From positions 124,001 through 188,000 of the forward strand of contig NZ_LIVT01000003.1 of NCBI RefSeq assembly GCF_001905905.1: a stretch of 64,000 nucleotides of DNA, read 5' to 3'. Below, piece after piece: positions 17,128 to 25,084 of the stretch. The notes under the pieces were generated by a model. It made no database searches and had not been told where the DNA came from. It saw only the letters and a program-made list of their open reading frames with translations. A program made the translations under genes and the position numbers. The stretch comes from Streptomyces sp. CB02366. GTDB taxonomy: Bacteria; Actinomycetota; Actinomycetes; Streptomycetales; Streptomycetaceae. The first letter of the stretch is position 1. Each line of letters begins with the position of its first letter.

Positions 17128-17799
17128 TCACTCCCCCGCGTCGGCCGGATACCCGATCTCCTCGACGTCCTCGGCCAGGTCGGCCAGCACCCGTTCGGGG
17201 TCGAGCGCGGCGACCACCGCCTCGGTGAGCGGCCTGAGCGCGTACACATGCCGTACGGCTTCGAGGTCGACGGAGGTCTCGAAGTAGTCCTCGGCCCACT
17301 CCCGGTAGGACTCGGGGGTTCCGGTGACGAGGAGGTGGAAGAGCCAGTTCGCCCCGTCGGCGTCCTCCCCCTCCTCCGGGAACTCGACGGGCCCCGCCCG
17401 CCAGCGGTCGTCTCCGCTCTCGCGCCAGAGGCAGGCGGTGACGACGGGCAGGCCGGACTCGTCGCAGAACGAGGGCTCGTCCACGTACCGGCGGAAGACG
17501 GCGGGCACCTCGTCGAGCACGCCGGGCCAGGGGACGTCGTCCACGGAGGGGCTCATCGGGGATTCGTGGTCGAAGCCGCGCGCGTAGGCCCCGGCGGCGG
17601 AGAAGACCACCGAGTACTCCCCGCCCGACCCGTCCCGCATCGAGGCCATCGCCTCGGTCGGCGACCACCGCGCGTCGAAGCCGTGCCAGCGGTGGTCCCA
17701 CTCGGCGCACAGGATCGCGTCGAGCATCGCCAGGGATCGGCAGCGGTCGGAGAGGGTGGATATGCCCGGCAGCCTGCGGGCCACGTCGTGAACGCTCAT
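17128..17799 (-). CDS. Conserved hypothetical acidic protein
   Basis: A 223-residue soluble, acidic protein with no signal peptide or membrane segment. Notable blocks are ILCAEWDHRWHGFDARWSPT, a Trp/His-rich segment, and GEYSVVFSAAGAYARGFDHE. I do not recognise its family with confidence; the size, acidity and Trp content recall immunity or antitoxin-like proteins, but no toxin gene is adjacent. It lies 62 bp below xdhC on the same strand and may be the last gene of that transcript, without an evident link to purine catabolism. ATG at 17797-17799. Confidence 0.7.
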   Translation of the reverse strand: MSVHDVARRLPGISTLSDRCRSLAMLDAILCAEWDHRWHGFDARWSPTEAMASMRDGSGGEYSVVFSAAGAYARGFDHESPMSPSVDDVPWPGVLDEVPAVFRRYVDEPSFCDESGLPVVTACLWRESGDDRWRAGPVEFPEEGEDADGANWLFHLLVTGTPESYREWAEDYFETSVDLEAVRHVYALRPLTEAVVAALDPERVLADLAEDVEEIGYPADAGE

Positions 17800-17861
17800 A
17801 CGCTCATCCAACCGCACCGGCCGAGGCGCCCCGTACCTGGTCCCGTGCCCGGAAGGGACGT

Positions 17862-19004
17862 TCAGGCCACCGGCGCGAGGGGCTGTCCGCCGGTGTCGTG
17901 GTGGATGGGGGTGTGGGCCCCGGTGAGCGGTACGCCGCTGCCGCCGCGCCGGACCGCGACGATCTCGGCGGCGATGGACAGGGCCGTCTCCTCCGGCGTA
18001 CGGGCGCCGAGGTCGAGGCCGATCGGCGAGTGGAGCCGGGCCAGTTCGCGGTCGGTGAGGCCGACCTCGCGCAGCCGGTCCTCGCGCTCCAGATGGGTGC
18101 GGCGCGAGCCCATCGCGCCGACGTAGGCGACCGGGAGGCGCAGGGCGGCCTCCAGGAGGGGCACGTCGAACTTGGCGTCGTGGGTGAGGACGCAGAGCAC
18201 CGTACGGGCGTCGGTGGCCGTCCCGGCGAGGTAGCGGTGGGGCCAGTCGACGACGACCTCGTCGGCCTCGGGGAAGCGGGCGGCGGTGGCGAAGACCGGG
18301 CGGGCGTCGCAGACGGTGACCCGGTAGCCGAGGAACTTCCCGGCCCGCACGAGGGCGGACGCGAAGTCGATGGCGCCGAAGACGATCATGCGGGGCGGGG
18401 GGACGCTGGACTCGACCAGCAGCTCGACGGGCCGGCCGCACCGGGAGCCCTCCGCGCCGATGGCGAGAGGTCCGGTGCGGCCGGCGTCGAGCAGGGCGCG
18501 GGTCTCGGCGGCGGCGGTACGGTCGAGCGCCGCATCGCCGCCGAACCCGCCCTCGTAGCTGCCGTCGGGGCGGACCAGGAGCGGGCGGCCGAGCAGTTCG
18601 GCGGGTCCGTCCGTGATCCGGGCGAGCGCCGCCGCCGTCCCCTCGGCGGCGGCCGCGAGGGCGGCGGCGAACAACGGGCGGGCGGGGTCGTCCACCCGCA
18701 GCGGCGTCACCAGGATGTCGATGACGCCGCCGCAGGTCAGGCCGACCGCGAAGGCGTCCTCGTCGCTGTAGCCGAACCGTTCGCGGACGGACCGCCCGTC
18801 CTCCAGGGCCTGGCGGCACAGCTCGTACACCGCCCCCTCCACGCAGCCGCCGGAGACCGAGCCGACGGCCGTGCCGTCGCGGTCGACGGCGAGGGCGGCG
18901 CCGGGCTGCCGGGGCGCGCTGCCGCCGACCGCCACCACGGTGGCGACGGCGAACTCACGTCCCTGCGAGACCCACCGGTGCAGCTCTTCGGCGATGTCCA
19001 GCAT
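17862..19004 (-). CDS. xdhC: XdhC-family xanthine dehydrogenase maturation factor
   Basis: A 380-residue XdhC/CoxI protein. The N-terminal domain has ATVVAVGGSAPRQPGAALAV and VSGGCVEGAVYELCRQAL; the C-terminal Rossmann domain includes MIVFGAIDFASALVRAGKFL and YVGAMGSRRTHLERE. XdhC binds molybdenum cofactor, helps sulfurate it and inserts it into xanthine dehydrogenase. It lies 40 bp below the purine permease in the same minus-strand row as the three dehydrogenase subunits, which supports the assignment. Confidence 0.9.
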   Translation of the reverse strand: MLDIAEELHRWVSQGREFAVATVVAVGGSAPRQPGAALAVDRDGTAVGSVSGGCVEGAVYELCRQALEDGRSVRERFGYSDEDAFAVGLTCGGVIDILVTPLRVDDPARPLFAAALAAAAEGTAAALARITDGPAELLGRPLLVRPDGSYEGGFGGDAALDRTAAAETRALLDAGRTGPLAIGAEGSRCGRPVELLVESSVPPPRMIVFGAIDFASALVRAGKFLGYRVTVCDARPVFATAARFPEADEVVVDWPHRYLAGTATDARTVLCVLTHDAKFDVPLLEAALRLPVAYVGAMGSRRTHLEREDRLREVGLTDRELARLHSPIGLDLGARTPEETALSIAAEIVAVRRGGSGVPLTGAHTPIHHDTGGQPLAPVA

Positions 19005-19044
19005 GCGTGTCTCCTCGGAGGGTGAAGGGGGCGGGGCGGGCGCG

Positions 19045-20502
19045 TCAGTGGACGCCCAGCCAGCTCTCGATCGGGTTGAGGGCGAAGAAGACGGTGAAGA
19101 CCACCGTCAGCCCCCACATGAAGGCCCCGACCTCGCGGGCCCGTCCCTGGGCGAGTTTGATGGCGCTGTACGAGATGACGCCCGCGGCCACACCGGTGGT
19201 GATGGTGTAGGTGAAGGGCATCAGGACCACGGTCAGGAAGACCGGGATGGCGACCGAGCGGTCGCCCCAGTCCACGTGCCGGGCGTTCTGCATCATCATC
19301 GCGCCGATGACGACGAGAGCGGCGGAGGCCACCTCGGTCGGGACGATCGCGGTGAGCGGGGTGAAGAAGAGGCAGGCGGCGAAGAAGAGGCCGGTGACGA
19401 CGGAGGCGAGCCCGGTCCGGGCCCCTTCGCCGACGCCGGTGGCCGATTCGACGAAGACGGTCTGGCCGGAGCCGGAGGCGACGCCGCCGATGACGCCGCC
19501 CGCGCCGTCGATGAACAGCGCCTTGGACAGGCCCGGCATCCGGCCCTTGTCGTCGGCGAGCTTCGCCTCGGCGCCGACGCCGATGATGGTGGCCATCGCG
19601 TCGAAGAAGCCGGCCAGCACCAGGGTGAAGACGATCATGCCGACGGTCATCACGCCGACGTCGCCCCAGCCGCCGAACTCGACGTTCCCGAAGAGCGAGA
19701 AGTCGGGGGTGGAGACCGCGCCGCCGGTGAGCTCCGGCGGACCGCTGCTCCACGCCTCGGGGTCGATGTCCACGATCGCGTTGACCGCGATCGCCACCAC
19801 GGTGCCGACGACGATGCCGATCAGGATCGCGCCGGGGACGTTGCGCGCCTGGAGCATGAAGATGAGCAGCAGGGTGACGCAGAAGACGAGGACGGGCCAG
19901 CCGGCGAGTTCACCGGCGGGGCCGAGGGAGACCGGGGTGGCCTTGCCCTGGTGGACGAAGCCGGCCTTGTAGAGGCCGATGAGGGCGATGAAGAGCCCGA
20001 TGCCCATGGTGATGCCGTGCTTGAGCGCGAGCGGGATCGCGTTCATGATCAGCTCGCGGAGGCCGGTGACCACCAGGAGGCAGATCACCGCACCGTAGAC
20101 GACGCACATGCCCATGGCCTGCGGCCAGGTCATGGCGGGCGCGACCTGCGAGGCGAGCACGCCGGAGACGCTGAGTCCGGCGGCGAGCGCGAGCGGCACC
20201 TTGCCGACGAAGCCCATGAGCAGGGTCGTGGCGGCGGCGGCGAAGGCGGTCGCGGTGATCAGGCCGGGCTGGCCGAGGAGGTTCCCCTCGACGTCCTCCC
20301 CGCCCAGGATCAGCGGGTTGAGCAGGAGGATGTACGCCATGGCCATGAAGGTCGTGACGCCGCCGCGCAGTTCGCGCGCGACGGTCGATCCCCGTTCGGA
20401 TATGTGGAAGTACCGGTCGAGCCATGATCTTCCGGCGGGGACGCGCGAGCCGGGGCCCGCCTCCTCCGGACTGGTCTTCGGTTCCACTGACTGCTGGGTC
20501 AT
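19045..20502 (-). CDS. NCS2/AzgA-type purine permease
   Basis: A 485-residue membrane protein. The start SWLDRYFHISERGSTVAREL followed by GGVTTFMAMAYILLLNPLIL is the AzgA (COG2252) hallmark; later FLGAEAKLAD-like and SGSGQTVFVESATGVGEGAR blocks fit the same group. These are proton symporters for hypoxanthine, guanine, adenine or xanthine. Position between xanthine dehydrogenase and XdhC makes a xanthine/hypoxanthine substrate likely. It is separated from the dehydrogenase by 352 bp, so it probably has its own promoter. Confidence 0.9.
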   Translation of the reverse strand: MTQQSVEPKTSPEEAGPGSRVPAGRSWLDRYFHISERGSTVARELRGGVTTFMAMAYILLLNPLILGGEDVEGNLLGQPGLITATAFAAAATTLLMGFVGKVPLALAAGLSVSGVLASQVAPAMTWPQAMGMCVVYGAVICLLVVTGLRELIMNAIPLALKHGITMGIGLFIALIGLYKAGFVHQGKATPVSLGPAGELAGWPVLVFCVTLLLIFMLQARNVPGAILIGIVVGTVVAIAVNAIVDIDPEAWSSGPPELTGGAVSTPDFSLFGNVEFGGWGDVGVMTVGMIVFTLVLAGFFDAMATIIGVGAEAKLADDKGRMPGLSKALFIDGAGGVIGGVASGSGQTVFVESATGVGEGARTGLASVVTGLFFAACLFFTPLTAIVPTEVASAALVVIGAMMMQNARHVDWGDRSVAIPVFLTVVLMPFTYTITTGVAAGVISYSAIKLAQGRAREVGAFMWGLTVVFTVFFALNPIESWLGVH

Positions 20503-20854
20503 GATGCCTGACTCCCAAGGTTCACAGGGGCACCCGCCTGGAGATTCCTGAATGCGGGATTTGGGATGACCGCGTCGGCCGCACGACCCGGGGACGGCCG
20601 GGACGGAGTGGTGAGGCAGAACGGATGTGCCGGAGGCACGGATGGTCCGTGGGGCGTGCCGTGCCCGGGGGCACGGCGGTGAGGAACCGCGAGCGGTGCG
20701 GTACTCGGTGGCTCCGGGCGGTGCGGGGTGCGGAGAAGTGTGACGTTCCCGGCGTCGCGCACCGCCCGGAGGGTCCGGGGGGCCGCCCGGAGGGTCCGGG
20801 GGCCGTTCGCGGGGCCGCCGGGCGGACGGCCGGTGGGGCCCGCCCGGCGGACCG
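20503..20854. other. 352-bp gap between xanthine dehydrogenase and purine permease
   Basis: No credible gene. The half nearest the permease is a lower-GC leader (about 20510-20570) with short complementary segments (CCTG/CAGG pairs around the RBS TTGGGAG). The other half holds a 20-bp direct repeat at 20762-20802 just downstream of the dehydrogenase stop. Probably a terminator zone plus the permease promoter and leader. Confidence 0.5.
20762..20802. repeat. 20-bp direct repeat, two copies
   Basis: CCGCCCGGAGGGTCCGGGGG occurs at 20762-20781 and 20783-20802 (period 21), followed by further GGCC-rich sequence. Each copy can pair with neighbouring CCGG blocks; it may act as the dehydrogenase operon terminator. 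Confidence 0.7.
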
Positions 20855-23269
20855 TCAGGTGCCGGTGAGGTGTTCGGGCCGCACCGGTGTCCTGTCGAGC
20901 GCCAGGCCCGTCGCGTTCCGGATCGCCGCGAGGACGGCCGGGGTGGACGAGAGGGTGGGGGCCTCGCCGATGCCGCGCAGCCCGTAGGGGGCGTGCTCGT
21001 CGGCGAGTTCGAGCACGTCGACGGGGATCGTCGGCGTGTCGAGGATGGTGGGGAGCAGGTAGTCCGTGAAGGACGGGTTGCGCACCTTCGCGGTCTTCGG
21101 GTCCACGATGATCTCCTCCATCACCGCGACGCCCATGCCCTGGAGGGTGCCGCCCTGGATCTGGCCGAGGACGGAGAGCGGGTTGAGCGCCTTGCCGACG
21201 TCCTGGGCGCAGGCCAGTTCGATGACCTTGACCAGGCCCAGTTCGGTGTCGACCTCGACGACGGCGCGGTGGGCGGCGAAGGAGTACTGGACGTGGCCGT
21301 TGCCCTGTCCGGTACGCAGGTCGAAGGCTTCGGTGGGCCGGTGGCGCCATTCCAGCTCGACGTCGACGACCTCGTCCTCCAGTACGTCGGCGAGATCGGC
21401 CAGGACCTCGCCTCCGTCGGTGACGACCTTGCCGCCCTCCAGGAGGAGTTCGGCGGTGGCCCAGGCCGGATGGTAGGAGCCGAACCTGGTGCGGCCCAGC
21501 TCCAGGACCTTCTCCCGGACGGCTTCGCAGGAGTTCTTGATCGCGCCGCCGGTGACGTACGTCTGCCGGGAGGCGGAGGTGGATCCCGCGGAGCCGACGC
21601 GGGTGTCGGCCGGGTGGATGACGACCTGGTTGACGCCGAGTTCGGTGCGGGCGATCTGGGCGTGGACGGTGACGCCGCCCTGGCCGACCTCCGCCATCGC
21701 GGTGTGCACGGTGGCGACCGGCTCGCCGTTGATCACCTCCATCCGGACGCGGGCGGTGGAGTAGTCGTCGAACCCTTCGGAGAAGCCGACGTTCTTCAGA
21801 CCGACCGCGTAGCCGACGCCGCGCACGACGCCTTCGCCGTGGGTGGTGTTGGAGAGTCCGCCGGGCAGCGCCCGGACGTCGACGGAGGCGCCGTCGCTGC
21901 CAGCGGTCAGCCACTCCTGCTCGGGCGGCATCGGCCGGGCCTTGACCCGCCGCAGCAGCTCGGCGACCGGGGCCGGCGAGTCGCAGGGCTGGCCGGTGGG
22001 CAGCAGGGTGCCCTGCTCCATGGCGTTGAGCTGCCGGAACTCGACCGGGTCCATGCCGAGCTTCGCGGCGAGCTTGTCCATCTGCGCCTCGTAGGCGAAG
22101 CACGCCTGGACCGCGCCGAAGCCGCGCATCGCGCCGCAGGGCGGGTTGTTGGTGTAGAGGGCGACCGCCTCGATGTCGACGTCCTCGATCCGGTACGGGC
22201 CGACCGAGAGCGAGGAGGCGTTGCCGACGACGGCCGGGGAGGCGGAGGCGTAGGCCCCGCCGTCCAGGACGATGCGGCACTTCATGTGCGTGAGCTTGCC
22301 GTCCTTGGTGGCGCCGTGCTCGTAGTGGAGCTTCGCCGGGTGGCGGTGGACGTGTCCGAAGAAGGACTCGAACCGGTTGTAGACGATCTTGACCGGCTTG
22401 CCGGTCCGGAGCGCCAGCAGGCAGGCGTGGATCTGCATCGAGATGTCCTCACGGCCGCCGAAGGCCCCGCCGACGCCGGAGAGCGTCATGCGGACCTTGT
22501 CCTCGGGCAGGCCGAGGACGGGGGCGATCTGCTTGAGGTCGGAGTGCAGCCACTGGGTGGCGACGTACAGCTCGACGCCGCCGTCCTCGGAGGGCACGGC
22601 GAGGCCGGACTCGGGGCCGAGGAACGCCTGGTCCTGCATGCCGAAGGTGTACTCGCCGGTGACGACGACGTCGGCGCGCTTCGCGGCCTCGTCGGCGTCG
22701 CCGCGGACGATCGGCTGCCGGTGCACGATGTTGGGATGCGGTACGTGGCCGATGTGGTGGTCGTCGCGGTTCTCGTGGACGAGGACGGCGTCGGGTGCGG
22801 TCGCCGACGCCTCGTCGGTGACGACGGGCAGCTCCCGGTACTCGATCCTGATCTTGGCGGCGGCGCGGCGCGCGGTCTCCGGGTGGTCGGCGGCCACGAG
22901 GGCGACCGGTTCACCGTGGTGGCGGACCTTGCCGTGGGCGAGGACCGGGGTGTCCTGGATCTCCAGGCCGTAGTTCTTCATCGCGGCGGGCAGGTCGTCG
23001 TAGGTCAGGACCGCGTAGACCCCGGACGTCGCGAGCGCCTCGGAGGTGTCGATGGAGACGATCTCGGCGTGCGCGACGGTGGAGCGCAGCGTCTGCCCCC
23101 ACAGCATGTCCTCGTGCCACATGTCGGAGGAGTACGCGAACTCGCCGGTGACCTTGAGGGTGCCGTCGGGGCGGAGCGTGGACTCGCCGATCCCGCCCTT
23201 CGTGGGCGAACCCTGGGTGATCCCGGTGGGCGTTCCGGCCGGTACGTACCGGGTCTGGGGCGTCGTCAT
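20855..23269 (-). CDS. Xanthine dehydrogenase, molybdopterin-binding subunit
   Basis: An 804-residue large subunit of the xanthine oxidase family. Visible blocks are VKVTGEFAYSSDM-type entry, GVGGAFGGREDISMQIHACL (Mo-pterin loop), NNPPCGAMRGFGAVQACFAY (with the Arg-containing active-site loop) and the C-terminal LRGIGEAPTLSSTPAVLAAI, whose Glu is the catalytic base. It oxidises hypoxanthine to xanthine and xanthine to urate. Start ATG at 23267-23269 overlaps the stop of the 2Fe-2S subunit (ATGA). Purine specificity is inferred from the XdhC, permease and PucR neighbours. Confidence 0.92.
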   Translation of the reverse strand: MTTPQTRYVPAGTPTGITQGSPTKGGIGESTLRPDGTLKVTGEFAYSSDMWHEDMLWGQTLRSTVAHAEIVSIDTSEALATSGVYAVLTYDDLPAAMKNYGLEIQDTPVLAHGKVRHHGEPVALVAADHPETARRAAAKIRIEYRELPVVTDEASATAPDAVLVHENRDDHHIGHVPHPNIVHRQPIVRGDADEAAKRADVVVTGEYTFGMQDQAFLGPESGLAVPSEDGGVELYVATQWLHSDLKQIAPVLGLPEDKVRMTLSGVGGAFGGREDISMQIHACLLALRTGKPVKIVYNRFESFFGHVHRHPAKLHYEHGATKDGKLTHMKCRIVLDGGAYASASPAVVGNASSLSVGPYRIEDVDIEAVALYTNNPPCGAMRGFGAVQACFAYEAQMDKLAAKLGMDPVEFRQLNAMEQGTLLPTGQPCDSPAPVAELLRRVKARPMPPEQEWLTAGSDGASVDVRALPGGLSNTTHGEGVVRGVGYAVGLKNVGFSEGFDDYSTARVRMEVINGEPVATVHTAMAEVGQGGVTVHAQIARTELGVNQVVIHPADTRVGSAGSTSASRQTYVTGGAIKNSCEAVREKVLELGRTRFGSYHPAWATAELLLEGGKVVTDGGEVLADLADVLEDEVVDVELEWRHRPTEAFDLRTGQGNGHVQYSFAAHRAVVEVDTELGLVKVIELACAQDVGKALNPLSVLGQIQGGTLQGMGVAVMEEIIVDPKTAKVRNPSFTDYLLPTILDTPTIPVDVLELADEHAPYGLRGIGEAPTLSSTPAVLAAIRNATGLALDRTPVRPEHLTGT

Positions 23270-23865
23270 GACCGGTCCGCCTCTCCCTGGCGAGCGGCCG
23301 CGAGGCGGACCGCGTCGAGGATCTTCTCGTACCCGGTGCAGCGGCACAGATTGCCGGAGAGCGCCTCGCGGATGTCCTGGTCGGACGGGGAGGGGGTGTT
23401 CTCCAGCAGCTCGTCGGCGGCGACCAGCAGGCCGGGGGTGCAGAAGCCGCACTGGACGGCTCCGGCGTCGATGAACGCCTGCTGGATCGGGGCCAGTTCG
23501 ACGGCCTCGCCGGCCTGGCCGTCGGTGGGCCGGGCCTGCCACCGCTGGGCGGCGTCCAGGGTGGTGCCGCACGCGCCGGAGGCGCAGCCGCCGCCGGGGT
23601 GGGCGTCCTGGCGGTGCTTGGCGTAGTCGGCGAGGCCCTCGACGGTGACGACCTCGCGGCCCTCGACCTGGCCGGCGGCGACGAGGCAGGCGCAGACCGG
23701 GACGCCGTCCAGGCGGACCGTGCAGGAGCCGCATTCGCCCTGTTCGCAGGCGTTCTTGGAGCCGGGCAGGCCCATGCGCTCACGCAGGACGTAGAGGAGG
23801 GACTCGCCCTCCCACACGTCGTCGGCTTCCTGCCGACGGCCGTTGACCGTAAAATTGACTCGCAT
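23266..23865 (-). CDS. Xanthine dehydrogenase, 2Fe-2S subunit
   Basis: A 199-residue electron-transfer subunit with two [2Fe-2S] sets. The plant-ferredoxin-type set is CEQGECGSCTV (Cys40, Cys45, Cys48) plus Cys58/60; the second is CGFCTPG with CRCTGYEK. A GGGCASGACG insert lies between the domains. Start ATG at 23863-23865 lies 2 bp below the stop of the FAD subunit, and its 3' end overlaps the molybdenum subunit by 4 bases, so the trimer is translationally linked. Confidence 0.93.
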   Translation of the reverse strand: MRVNFTVNGRRQEADDVWEGESLLYVLRERMGLPGSKNACEQGECGSCTVRLDGVPVCACLVAAGQVEGREVVTVEGLADYAKHRQDAHPGGGCASGACGTTLDAAQRWQARPTDGQAGEAVELAPIQQAFIDAGAVQCGFCTPGLLVAADELLENTPSPSDQDIREALSGNLCRCTGYEKILDAVRLAAARQGEADRS

Positions 23866-23867
23866 GG

Positions 23868-24758
23868 TTACGCGGCTCCTTCCAGCGCGCGGCCCGCGCC
23901 GCGGTACTGCTCCCAGGTCCAGCCGAGCGTGCGGCGGGCCATGATGCCGACCGCGTGCCTGCGGTACTTCGCCGTACCGCGTACGTCGTCGATCGGGTTG
24001 CAGGCGCCGGAGGCGAGGGCGGCGAACTGCTGGGCGATCGACGGGGTGATGATCTTTCCGTTCTCCCAGAAGCCGCCCTCCTCCAGCGCGGCGTTCAGGA
24101 ACTCCTCGGCCTCCTTGGCCCGGATGGGCGTCGGGGCGGCGGAGCCGATGCCGGTGCGCACGGTGCGGGTCTCGGGGTGCAGGGCGATGCCGAACGCGCA
24201 GACGGCGATGACCATGGCGTTGCGGGTGCCGACCTTGGAGTACTGCTGGGGTCCGTCGGCCTTCCTGATGTGCACGGCGCGGATCAGCTCGTCCGGTTCC
24301 AGGGCGTTGCGCTTGACGCCCGTGTAGAAGGCGTCGATGGGGATCAGCCGCTTTCCGCGTACGGACTCGGCCTCGACCTCGCAGCCGGCGGCGAGCAGGG
24401 CCGGGTGGGCGTCGCCGGCCGGGGAGGCGGTGCCGAGGTTGCCGCCGACCCCGCCGCGGTTGCGGATCTGCGGGGAGGCGACGGTGTGCGAGGCGAGCGC
24501 CAGCCCGGGCAGCTCGGCGCGCAGGTGCTCCATGATGCTGCTGTACGGCACGGAGGCGCCGAGACGTACGTTCTCCCGGCCCACCTCCCACTCGGACAGC
24601 TCACCGATCCGGTTCAGGTCCAGGAGGTACTCGGGCCGCCGGTGGTCGAAGTTGATCTCGACCATGACATCGGTGCCGCCCGCGATGGGCACAGCCGTGG
24701 GGTGCTCGGCCTTGGCTGCGAGCGCCTCCTCCCAGCTGGCGGGGCGAAGGAAGTCCAT
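23868..24758 (-). CDS. Xanthine dehydrogenase, FAD-binding subunit
   Basis: A 296-residue CoxM-type flavoprotein. The FAD loops VPIAGGTDVMVEINFDHRRP and SPQIRNRGGVGGNLGTASPA are both intact, followed by the CO-dehydrogenase flavoprotein C-terminal domain (RTGIGSAAPTPIRAKEAEEF). It carries electrons to NAD+. First gene of the xdh operon; ATG at 24756-24758 with a GAGAAGAGAG ribosome-binding site. Confidence 0.93.
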   Translation of the reverse strand: MDFLRPASWEEALAAKAEHPTAVPIAGGTDVMVEINFDHRRPEYLLDLNRIGELSEWEVGRENVRLGASVPYSSIMEHLRAELPGLALASHTVASPQIRNRGGVGGNLGTASPAGDAHPALLAAGCEVEAESVRGKRLIPIDAFYTGVKRNALEPDELIRAVHIRKADGPQQYSKVGTRNAMVIAVCAFGIALHPETRTVRTGIGSAAPTPIRAKEAEEFLNAALEEGGFWENGKIITPSIAQQFAALASGACNPIDDVRGTAKYRRHAVGIMARRTLGWTWEQYRGAGRALEGAA

Positions 24759-25084
24759 GAGTGGCTCTCTTCTCGATCGGGTGGTTCGCCGGGACTGGGG
24801 ACGGCCGGCCCTCGACTGGGCGTTCATGCGGTGTTCACGTGGTGTGTGACCCAGTACACAAGCCGGGCCCCGGCCGGTGCAGTCACCGAAACACCGAAGC
24901 AGTTGGCTGGTCTCCGTCCTCGTCTTGTAGATTCGAACGAATGGCGGAGGTTCGTCATCTCTCCGCAATTCACAGGTACCCCTTCGACCCACCCCTCCCC
25001 CGCCCCACGGCCCCCTTCACCCCCTCGCGGCCACCGGCCCCACCCCTTCACCCACTCCTTCCACGAAAGATCGGCGGCGACGAG
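24759..25084. promoter_or_regulatory. Divergent xdh / pucR control region
   Basis: 326 bp without a gene, holding the two divergent promoters. A short inverted repeat ATTCG-AA-CGAAT (24931-24942) and a GTGTTCACGTGGTGTGTGAC stretch (24831-24850) are the most operator-like elements and could bind the PucR protein. No clear sigma-70 hexamer pair was assigned. Confidence 0.45.

Noticed and set aside
20510..20570. Known purine riboswitch in the permease leader
   Set aside because: Does not fit the guanine aptamer or NMT1 xanthine motif as I know them; kept only as a weak finding.
20625..20987. Plus-strand frame of 120 codons over the permease/xdh gap
   Set aside because: Arg/Gly-rich, no ribosome-binding site, overlaps the end of the molybdenum subunit gene antisense.
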